This document shows positions 1 through 5,592 of a DNA stretch of 5,693 nucleotides, piece by piece; the stretch's first letter is position 1; every line of letters starts with the position of its first letter. A model generated the notes under the pieces. It did no database searches, was not told where the DNA came from, and saw only the letters and a program-made list of their open reading frames with translations. Both the position numbers and the translations under genes were made by a program. Source of the DNA: Desulfobacteraceae bacterium (GTDB lineage: Bacteria > Desulfobacterota > DSM-4660 > Desulfatiglandales > B25-G16). The DNA lies in the NCBI GenBank assembly GCA_028572035.1, contig JAPVWE010000094.1:1-5693 (forward strand), given 5' to 3'.

Positions 1-1
1 C

Positions 2-142
2 AGAGCATTTGCAGATCCCAAGGGGCTTTGTGGAGCAAACCCCAAATATTTGACCACTGCAGAACACGGTGGAATTTCCTTTGAGATATCGCCTTTCAGA
101 AACACTCATTACCCTATTAACCATCAATGCCTCAACTTTTGA
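2..142 (+). other. unassigned open stretch at the left edge
   Basis: One plus-strand frame is open from the window edge to a TGA at 140-142, about 46 codons, and could be the 3' end of a gene that begins outside the window. The residues include a DPKG-x5-NPKYLTTAEHGG stretch that I do not recognise as any family. The opposite strand is also open across much of the same bases: one frame runs from an ATG at 122-124 to the edge, and another from a GTG a little further in. Strand and coding status are therefore undecided. A hairpin (GGGG/CCCC with TTTG/CAAA, 22-43) lies inside it. It may be a gene tail or a non-coding repeat; neither is established. Confidence 0.15.
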
Positions 143-180
143 ACGTTACCAAGATATTAGGTCCCATTAGGTTGAGTTTA

Positions 181-300
181 TCTAACAGGGCGAGCCATTT
201 ATGGATGGCTGAAAGAACTCCCTGTCAGAAAGTAAACTTCTAACAGGGTAATAATAAGCCCGAGCGCTGTTTGTAGCCCTGTTTAAATCTTCTGACAGGC
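181..300. repeat. hairpin cluster with TCT(A/G)ACAGG motif
   Basis: The motif TCTAACAGGG or TCTGACAGGC occurs at 181-190, 239-248 and 291-300, and inverted copies begin near 220 and 276. The copies pair into hairpins at 220-248 (CCCTGT against ACAGGG plus further pairs across one mismatch) and 276-300 (GCCTGT against ACAGGGC with one bulge). A separate hairpin, AGCCAT/ATGGCT, lies at 193-210. The cluster is just downstream of the minus-strand zinc-ribbon gene. It could end or protect that transcript, but none of the stems is followed by a clean T-run on the minus strand, so I do not call a classical intrinsic terminator. Confidence 0.5.
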
Positions 301-301
301 T

Positions 302-1372
302 TTAGTTTCCAGCAGGAGAGGAACTTATCGCCTCAACCTCAAATTCGCTTAAGTCTTGGGGTAAGTTACCAAAAACAATCATAAGAGGAATAGAAGAGTT
401 GGGAGGGATATTTGTATTCATCTTATTCTTGCCAAACTTATCCCTCAGCCGATTATCTACCTCTTCCATGGACAGGGATAATAGCTCCTTATCACTAATC
501 GGGTTACCAGCATATACGATCTTGCTCTTAACTGCCTTACCTTTGGAATCCAGGATATTGGATCTGATCCTGATAAAACTTCTCTTATCTGGGTACATGT
601 TTGTTACCAAACCTTTAACCACAAAGAGCTTACCTGCCTTCTTGGAATTCACAAAAGAACCATTCAAATCTTTAAAGGATAGTCTCTTGTTTCCCATGTC
701 AAAGGCCTGCTCTTTGGATAGGGGTGTCTTAAATAAAGGAAAAGATTCTGGGAGGAAATCTGGTTTAAACCGAACCAAGGCATATCCACCTCCAGCTATT
801 ATAAGAACGATTAACAAAATTGTGATCCATAATCTTGATCTGCGCCTCTTTTTAACAATCGGGCGAGGCTCGACTGGCTCTTCTATCTCCTCTACCTCCT
901 CTACCCTTTCCACTTCCTTTTGGGTTGTAATCTCTTGTTCAACCCGGGCTGCCCTATCCATTGCCTCATCGGTATCTGGGCCTTCCTCTTCCACCCTCTT
1001 TATAGCGCCTGAGTCTAAATGGGATAATTCTTCAAAAGAGATTGCTTGTATCTCCTCCTCTTCCTCTTCGATCTCTTCCACTTCCCCACCAATCTCCATC
1101 TCTTCCTCACCAACCCCCTCCTCAACCTCTTCGGCAAAGGTTTTTTCAAGATCCGAGAGCAGATCCTCCTGTTTAAAGATCTCTTCTGCGGCTAATTCCT
1201 CTGTCTGTTCCAATTCCTCTGCGGGGGCTTCTTCAATCTGTAGCTCTCGCTCAGGCGGGAAGGCAGTAAATACATGTTTACACCTGGAGCATCTAACCTT
1301 TGAGCCAGTTTCTTTCAGGAGATTTTCGTCAAGGTTAAATTTGACATGACATTTCTCACATTCAATTATCAT
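302..1372 (-). CDS. zinc-ribbon, single-pass membrane protein with DUF3426-like domain
   Basis: This 356-residue protein has three parts. Residues 1-40 form an MJ0042-type zinc ribbon with a C5-x2-C8 and C28-x2-C31 metal knuckle, followed by the usual HVF...PP tail. Residues 41-170 are a low-complexity linker very rich in Glu, which is probably disordered or coiled. A KKRRRSR basic patch at 174-180 precedes one hydrophobic helix at about 181-200. By the positive-inside rule this puts the zinc ribbon in the cytoplasm and the C-terminus outside. Residues about 220-350 resemble DUF3426 (the VVKGLVTN and IPPNSSIPLMIVF regions). The start is well supported by TAAGGAG at 1380-1386, seven bases before the ATG. 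The gene is divergent from the sdh operon. The zinc-ribbon/DUF3426 architecture is common in proteobacteria but has no settled function. A zinc- or redox-linked regulatory or envelope role is only a guess. Confidence 0.85.
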   Translation of the reverse strand: MIIECEKCHVKFNLDENLLKETGSKVRCSRCKHVFTAFPPERELQIEEAPAEELEQTEELAAEEIFKQEDLLSDLEKTFAEEVEEGVGEEEMEIGGEVEEIEEEEEEIQAISFEELSHLDSGAIKRVEEEGPDTDEAMDRAARVEQEITTQKEVERVEEVEEIEEPVEPRPIVKKRRRSRLWITILLIVLIIAGGGYALVRFKPDFLPESFPLFKTPLSKEQAFDMGNKRLSFKDLNGSFVNSKKAGKLFVVKGLVTNMYPDKRSFIRIRSNILDSKGKAVKSKIVYAGNPISDKELLSLSMEEVDNRLRDKFGKNKMNTNIPPNSSIPLMIVFGNLPQDLSEFEVEAISSSPAGN

Positions 1373-1723
1373 GTTTATTCTCCTTACAATTAACCCTTTA
1401 TTTCTAAGCTAAGGATATCGGGTAGACCTGCTGCCGGATCTCTCCCTCTGGAGTTATTTTGCTATTCTACAATTTCTAAACAAAAGACATTCTTAGATCT
1501 AAAATGTGGTTAATAGAGAAAAAATATTGAATATTCGAACAAATGTCAACTAATATTCATAAGTTAATTATATATGCAAAAGTAGTTGTGATCTCAGTCC
1601 ATTGAAATATCTCAATATAAAACCCTTTCTACATATTTTACTGTATCCCTAAAGGTTTTCTCCTTGACAATAAAAGGTGCTGTAGCTTATATCTTTCGCT
1701 AAAATTTACGTAACTGTTCAGGT
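1373..1723. other. AT-rich divergent intergenic region
   Basis: I see no gene here. Reading away from the minus-strand gene, the stretch holds that gene's Shine-Dalgarno (1380-1386), a perfect 10-bp palindrome TTAGATCTAA (1493-1502), and an inverted repeat TGAATATT/AATATTCA with a 16-base spacer (1528-1559). These are possible regulator sites, since both flanking genes are transcribed outward from this region. No convincing -35/-10 pair for the minus-strand gene was found. Confidence 0.5.
1664..1693 (+). promoter_or_regulatory. possible upstream sigma70-type promoter
   Basis: A perfect -35 hexamer TTGACA (1664-1669) is followed after 18 bases by TATATC (1688-1693), or after 17 bases by TTATAT. 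The -10 match is mediocre (4/6 at best). It points toward the sdh operon but is separated from it by the repeat element at 1724-1940. It could be the older operon promoter or a chance match in AT-rich DNA. Confidence 0.3.
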
Positions 1724-1940
1724 AGCCACCAAGTCACCAAGACACAAAGATATAGACCTGCCTGCCATCGCTCTCGCTCAGGCGAGGCGGGCGGGTATGA
1801 GTTTTGCCCCCTTATCTGAAAAGGAAGAACGCATTGCAGGAAAGATAGTAGATGCGGTCCCGAATGCTTTCGGGATACATAAAACATAGGGTATTAAAAG
1901 AATAATTCTGTAATCTTAGTGCCTTGGTGTCTTAGTGGCT
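1724..1940. mobile_element. MITE-like element with 26-bp terminal inverted repeats
   Basis: The ends 1724-1749 (beginning AGCCACCAAG) and 1915-1940 (ending CTTAGTGGCT) are inverted copies of each other, matching at 22 of 26 positions. An inverted TTCAG/TGAAT pair lies just outside them. The 217-bp interior has no credible transposase. It contains a GC-rich hairpin at 1757-1795 (CCTGCCTGCC against GGCGGGCGGG, extended by TCGC/GCGA) and a small perfect hairpin at 1858-1875 (TCCCGAA/TTCGGGA, loop TGCT). Short, non-coding, structured DNA with terminal inverted repeats fits a non-autonomous miniature element or a dispersed palindromic repeat. No clear target-site duplication is seen, so mobility is inferred. 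Confidence 0.6.
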
Positions 1941-1945
1941 GAATA

Positions 1946-1974
1946 TTTACAATAATTTTAGTCTGTAAGATAAT
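1946..1974 (+). promoter_or_regulatory. probable sigma70-type promoter of the sdh operon
   Basis: TTTACA (1946-1951) and GATAAT (1969-1974) are each 5/6 matches to consensus, separated by the optimal 17 bases. Transcription would start near 1981, giving a leader of only about 13 bases with the Shine-Dalgarno (AAGAGG, 1981-1986) at or near its 5' end. That very short leader is the main reason for caution. The -35 box begins five bases after the right end of the inverted-repeat element. Confidence 0.5.
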
Positions 1975-1993
1975 CTATAAAAGAGGTTTTTAG

Positions 1994-2821
1994 ATGGAGA
2001 AGGCATTAAGAACAGCTAAGATAGAATCCTATATTATATCCCTCGTGGAGAAGTTCCCCATCCTGTCCTATTACACCACCTCCAGAGGTTGGTCTTTCTT
2101 GATAAGCTGGGGACACCGGTTGGCTGGATTGACACTCATTGGGTATATGTTCGCTCATATCTATACGTTATCCCTGTTATTTACCCCTGCAACCTTTGAT
2201 GCGGATATGAAATTGTTACATAATTTTGTCTTTTCCTTTCTTGAATGGGCCCTCGTTGTCCCTCTTTTATTTCATTCCTTGAATGGTGGAAGATTAATCC
2301 TTTATGAGCTCTTTCATATGAGAGAAGATGAAATAGTGATGCGCTCGATGATTATCATTGGCCTTGTCTACATCTTAATAGTTGGGTTTTTCTTTGTAGA
2401 GGAAAGTCAGCAGATATCAGTTGCTCTATTCTGGCCGATCACTGTTGCTATAAGCCTTATTGCCTTTTTCATTGTTCTTAACAAGATCTGGAGGACCGGT
2501 AATTCTATCCTTTGGAAACTCCAGAGGATCACCGGTGCATTTATGATTCCTATGCTATTGGGTCACATGCTATTTATGCATATGAATTATCTGACAGGCC
2601 ATGATAGTGGAACCATTTTATTAAGAATGCAGAACCCCTTTATAAGAGGGATGGATCTTGTTTTTATCACGCTCCTGCTTTTTCATGCAGGATATGGCGT
2701 ATTCAGTATCGTTGCCGATTATATAAAGCCAGGTCCCATACTCAGATCTTTAGCGGTCCTTGTTATTATTGTTATGGCTATATCAGCCTTTTTTGGTATC
2801 AGGCTTATTGTAGCCTTGTAG
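1994..2821 (+). CDS. sdhC: succinate dehydrogenase/fumarate reductase cytochrome b subunit, fused SdhC-SdhD type
   Basis: This 275-residue membrane subunit anchors complex II, binds haem b and passes electrons between the SdhB clusters and the quinone pool. About six to seven hydrophobic helices are visible (roughly 38-60, 78-98, 115-135, 142-163, 178-200, 217-240, 250-273). The first half looks like SdhC: S38-x2-H41-R42-LAG matches the E. coli SdhC S27/H30/R31 quinone-site segment, and H94-x3-G matches the haem ligand H84. The second half looks like SdhD: H231-x3-G and D242-Y243-x-KP match the E. coli SdhD haem ligand H71 and quinone-site D82-Y83. H55 and H191 sit where second-haem ligands occur in dihaem relatives. 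E. coli splits these roles between two small proteins of about 115-130 residues each; here they are one chain. The ATG is preceded by AAGAGG with a seven-base spacer. It is the first gene of the operon. Confidence 0.92.
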   Translation: MEKALRTAKIESYIISLVEKFPILSYYTTSRGWSFLISWGHRLAGLTLIGYMFAHIYTLSLLFTPATFDADMKLLHNFVFSFLEWALVVPLLFHSLNGGRLILYELFHMREDEIVMRSMIIIGLVYILIVGFFFVEESQQISVALFWPITVAISLIAFFIVLNKIWRTGNSILWKLQRITGAFMIPMLLGHMLFMHMNYLTGHDSGTILLRMQNPFIRGMDLVFITLLLFHAGYGVFSIVADYIKPGPILRSLAVLVIIVMAISAFFGIRLIVAL

Positions 2822-2832
2822 AGGAGAGGGCA

Positions 2833-4635
2833 ATGGGAAAAACATTGACTATAGATTCTACCCTCAGGTGTGATGTTCTGGTTATTGGCGCTGGTGGTGC
2901 AGGCCTGAGGGTAGCCGCTGCTATTTGCGAGCAGATACCAGCGAAAAAGATAGTAGCCCTTACAAAGGTAACCAGTCCGCAAAAGTCCCATACAACTACA
3001 GCCCAGGGAGGCATGGCCGCAGTTGATCCAAAAGACCCCGTAGACAGACCGATATTTCACATGTTTGATACCTGGAAGGGTTCAGATTGTTCTGCCGACC
3101 AAAATGTGATTAAGAAGGTCTGTGATATGGGCTGGGAAGAGGTGGTCTGGCTTGAGAAACATGGCATGCATTTCAGCAGGACAGAGCAAGGGAGGATTGC
3201 TAAAAGACCATTTGGCGGTCATATGTTGAACTTTGGTGAGGAAAAGGCCTTTAGGGCCTGTTATGAAGCAGACCGAACCGGAAAAGGCATTATGGACACT
3301 GTCTGGGCTGAGTCCCTTAGATATGGGGTCAACTTTATTGGTCAGTGTATAACAACAGAACTACTCCTTAAAGATGGCACATGTATTGGTGCCATTATCT
3401 TCAGGTATCCTGAGGGTAAATTCTTGGCTATCCTGGCAAAGGCAACGATTATGGCCACAGGTGGTAATACCAGGATGTATCAGGTTAGCAGCAATTGTCG
3501 AGGAAATACCGGAGATGGCCTTGCTCTTGCACTTAATGCAGGGCTCCCGGTAATGGATCTCGAGGCAGTCCAGTTCCACCCCACAGGGATGGTAGGTCCT
3601 GGTATCCTGGCCAGCGAGGCACTGAGAGGAGAGGGAGCTATTCTCAGAAATAAGGACGAGGAACCCTTTATGGAGCGCTATGCGCCTATGGCAAAGGATC
3701 TTGCCCCAAGAGATCTCATCTCCAGGGCAGTTGTCCAGGAGATGAGGGAAGGTAGAGGTCTTTTTCACGAGGGTCATAATGCACCCCATGTGTGGCTGGA
3801 TTTGAGGCACCTTCCTAAAGAGGTTCACGAGAAAAAAATACAGGAGGTATGTTCCTTTTTTAAACGATTTGTTGGTGTTGACCCGGAAAAGGATCTCTGT
3901 CCTGTTACCCCAACGGCCCACTACCAGATGGGGGGGATACCTACCAATGAATTTGGCGAGGTTCAAATAGATACCCAAAACATTGTCCCCGGTCTTTTTG
4001 CCTGCGGAGAGGTTGCTGCCGCTTCCCTGCATGGCCTCAACAGGCTTGGAACAAATTCCCTATTGGAGTTGATAACCATGGGCAGGGTTACCGGGGAAAG
4101 GGTTGTTGAATACCTAAGAGATGCCAAAAAGCCGGAAGGCCTTTCTCTTGACGCCGGGCGTATCGTTTTTGACCAATTTTCCACCTATCTTGATGCCCGG
4201 GGAAAGGAAAAATATGGCCAGATCAGGGATACATTACGGAATCTTATGATGGAAAAGGTAGGTATATTCAGGACAGAGGAATCCTTGTTGGAAGCTATCG
4301 AAAGTCTAAGAGAATTGAAGGAAAGGGCAATGCATATACCAATAGGGACAACATCCCTGAAAGCGAATCAAGATCTCTGGCAGATATGGGAACTTAATAA
4401 TCTGATAGCGGTTTCTATGGTCATTGCCCAGGGAGCACTAATAAGGAAGGAGTCAAGGGGGGGGCATTTCAGAGAGGATTATCCAGAAAGGAGCAATGAG
4501 TTTAATTATCACACCCTTGTTTCTATGCCTGAATTTGATAAGCTCACCTTTGGCAAAAGACCCATAGACATGAGTATGTTTGAGGCCAAAGGGGAGCGTT
4601 TTGAGTTGTTTGACTATATAAAAAGAGAGTATTGA
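2833..4635 (+). CDS. sdhA: succinate dehydrogenase/fumarate reductase flavoprotein subunit
   Basis: This 600-residue subunit interconverts succinate and fumarate at a covalently bound FAD on the cytoplasmic side of complex II. The FAD-binding Rossmann motif GAGGAG is at 19-24. The FAD-linking histidine is H53, in SHTTTAQGG. The dicarboxylate site is intact: H249 in HPTG, the S261-E-A-x-R-G-E-G loop, the catalytic proton-shuttle R293 in PRDLISR, H363 in HYQMGG, and R404 in NRLGTNSLLE. The family's C-terminal ESRGGHFREDYPER block is also present. Length is normal for the family. The gene begins 11 bases after sdhC with AGGAG (2822-2826) six bases before the ATG, so translation is probably coupled. 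There is no Tat signal, which argues against a periplasmic soluble fumarate reductase. SQR and fumarate reductase cannot be told apart by sequence alone. Confidence 0.96.
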   Translation: MGKTLTIDSTLRCDVLVIGAGGAGLRVAAAICEQIPAKKIVALTKVTSPQKSHTTTAQGGMAAVDPKDPVDRPIFHMFDTWKGSDCSADQNVIKKVCDMGWEEVVWLEKHGMHFSRTEQGRIAKRPFGGHMLNFGEEKAFRACYEADRTGKGIMDTVWAESLRYGVNFIGQCITTELLLKDGTCIGAIIFRYPEGKFLAILAKATIMATGGNTRMYQVSSNCRGNTGDGLALALNAGLPVMDLEAVQFHPTGMVGPGILASEALRGEGAILRNKDEEPFMERYAPMAKDLAPRDLISRAVVQEMREGRGLFHEGHNAPHVWLDLRHLPKEVHEKKIQEVCSFFKRFVGVDPEKDLCPVTPTAHYQMGGIPTNEFGEVQIDTQNIVPGLFACGEVAAASLHGLNRLGTNSLLELITMGRVTGERVVEYLRDAKKPEGLSLDAGRIVFDQFSTYLDARGKEKYGQIRDTLRNLMMEKVGIFRTEESLLEAIESLRELKERAMHIPIGTTSLKANQDLWQIWELNNLIAVSMVIAQGALIRKESRGGHFREDYPERSNEFNYHTLVSMPEFDKLTFGKRPIDMSMFEAKGERFELFDYIKREY

Positions 4636-4656
4636 TCTTTTGTAAAGAGGAGACTG

Positions 4657-5367
4657 ATGTCTAAATCCTATACTATCACGTTGGAGATAAACAGGTACGA
4701 TCCTGATACCACACTCTCGTGGATTCAGACCTACCATGTAAAGGTTGGTGGTATCCTTCGGTTTGTAGATGTCTTGCGCAAGATTAACGATGAACAGGAT
4801 CCAACCCTGGCCTGGGCCTCTTCGTGTGAACATGCACAATGTGGCAGTTGCGGGATAATGGTTAACGGCAAACCCCTTCTTGCCTGTGAGCTCTTAGTCA
4901 GAGATGCGGTAGAACTTTTTCATACCCATACATTCAAATTAAGGCCCTTAACCATAGCCCCAGTTTTGAGGGATCTGGTTGTAGACCTGGAGGAGGCCTA
5001 TGCTAGGGTTCATAAGGCCAAACCATATCTTATCAGGCCGGCCCCTCCTCAGCCAGAGGGGGATGAATATCGGATTTCCCCGGAGACACTTGATATCTAT
5101 TCTGAGGCTACCCGGTGTATTAACTGTTTTTGCTGTGCGGCTGCCTGTATCAGTACCCACCGTCACTTCCTCGGCCCAAATGTCACAATGGCCAATATAG
5201 TTCGCCTTATGGATCAGAGGGAGACGGCAAAGGAAGAAAGGATGGATATGTTATACAGGGAAGATGGTGTTTACAGGTGTCATACATCCAGGGCCTGTTC
5301 CTTTGTCTGCCCAAAAGATATAGATATATCCCACTTTCTCGCCCTCGGGAAGGAAGGCAAGTTTTAA
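4657..5367 (+). CDS. sdhB: succinate dehydrogenase/fumarate reductase iron-sulphur subunit
   Basis: This 236-residue subunit wires electrons between the SdhA flavin and the membrane cytochrome. The N-terminal ferredoxin domain holds the [2Fe-2S] ligands C57, C62, C65 and C77 (SSCEHAQCGSCG...LLAC). The C-terminal domain has C154-x2-C157-x2-C160-x3-C164 and C208-x5-C214-x3-C218-P, which together bind the [4Fe-4S] and [3Fe-4S] clusters. H209 matches the E. coli quinone-site H207. The Pro and Trp residues that follow the first cluster motif in E. coli-type SdhB (CPS-x-WW) are replaced here by CISTHRHF, and there is an extra C159. An AAAGAGGAG Shine-Dalgarno (4644-4652) precedes the ATG by four bases, and the gap from sdhA is 21 bases. 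The last two bases of the TAA stop already belong to a downstream inverted repeat. Confidence 0.95.
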   Translation: MSKSYTITLEINRYDPDTTLSWIQTYHVKVGGILRFVDVLRKINDEQDPTLAWASSCEHAQCGSCGIMVNGKPLLACELLVRDAVELFHTHTFKLRPLTIAPVLRDLVVDLEEAYARVHKAKPYLIRPAPPQPEGDEYRISPETLDIYSEATRCINCFCCAAACISTHRHFLGPNVTMANIVRLMDQRETAKEERMDMLYREDGVYRCHTSRACSFVCPKDIDISHFLALGKEGKF

Positions 5368-5567
5368 AGTGCCTAAAGTGAACTAAAATGAACTAAAGTT
5401 ACAGATAGGGTTGTTTAAGGTTTACCCCGTTAAGTAATTGCAAATTAGTCCGCAGAGGATGTACAAAATAAACCTGAAATAGAAAAGTAACCAGAGCTCG
5501 TTAGCAGAACATACTTCATGGGGTGAACATTTGAACTTTAGGCATTTTAGGCACTTTAGCTCACTTT
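5366..5567. repeat. inverted-repeat element with tandem TAAAGTG-unit arms
   Basis: The left arm (5366-5400) and the reverse complement of the right arm (5534-5567) both read as a run of AAAGTG, TAAAGTG, TAAAATG and TAAAGTT units in the same order. The units are separated by two- or three-base linkers (CC, AAC, AGC) and only the linkers differ. A further diverged unit lies outside the right arm to about 5575. The intervening 133 bases hold no gene or RNA I can identify, only a short AGGTTTA/TAAACCT inverted pair. The element fills most of the spacer between sdhB and infC and shares two bases with the sdhB stop codon. It could be a miniature mobile element, a very long hairpin that ends or stabilises the sdh transcript, or a protein-binding array. 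There is no T-run like that of an intrinsic terminator. Confidence 0.65.
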
Positions 5568-5579
5568 AGTCACTTCTTT

Positions 5580-5587
5580 AGGGGAGG
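5580..5587 (+). promoter_or_regulatory. Shine-Dalgarno of infC
   Basis: AGGGGAGG ends five bases before ATC at 5593. It is the strongest ribosome-binding sequence near the IF-3 reading frame and decides the start, because no ATG, GTG or TTG occurs in frame between the upstream stop (TAG, 5557-5559) and the conserved IF-3 residues. Confidence 0.7.
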
Positions 5588-5592
5588 TAGTT

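Noticed and set aside
399..1349. 316-codon plus-strand open frame opposite the zinc-ribbon gene
   Set aside because: It is Ser-rich because it is the antisense of the Glu-rich linker (GAG/GAA become CTC/TTC, and the shifted frame gives TCC/TCT). It has no recognisable domain, and the minus-strand gene has a clear zinc ribbon, Shine-Dalgarno and membrane helix.
1243..1784. 15-base exact match GCTCTCGCTCAGGCG at 1243-1257 (inside the zinc-ribbon gene) and 1770-1784 (inside the repeat element)
   Set aside because: It could mean part of the palindromic repeat invaded the gene, but in the protein it encodes the Pro-Pro-Glu-Arg tail normally seen after this zinc ribbon, so convergence by chance is a simpler reading. 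Other genomic copies would be needed to revive it.
1699..1887. 62-codon minus-strand open frame in the divergent spacer
   Set aside because: It lies almost wholly within the inverted-repeat element and crosses its left terminal repeat and both internal hairpins, so its residues simply translate the repeat. No family resemblance.
3361..4032. Long minus-strand open frames opposite sdhA
   Set aside because: They are antisense shadows of a highly conserved flavoprotein with all catalytic residues in place, and they show no domain of their own.
4457..4464. Run of eight G within sdhA (and a run of seven G near 3930-3936) as a phase-variation tract
   Set aside because: Both runs encode conserved Gly-Gly positions (ESRGGH and HYQMGG), and the reading frame is intact. 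Phase switching of a core metabolic enzyme is unlikely.
5401..5533. Possible small RNA, tRNA or small gene in the middle of the sdhB-infC spacer
   Set aside because: No cloverleaf, no open frame with a Shine-Dalgarno, and only a weak AGGTTTA/TAAACCT pair were found.
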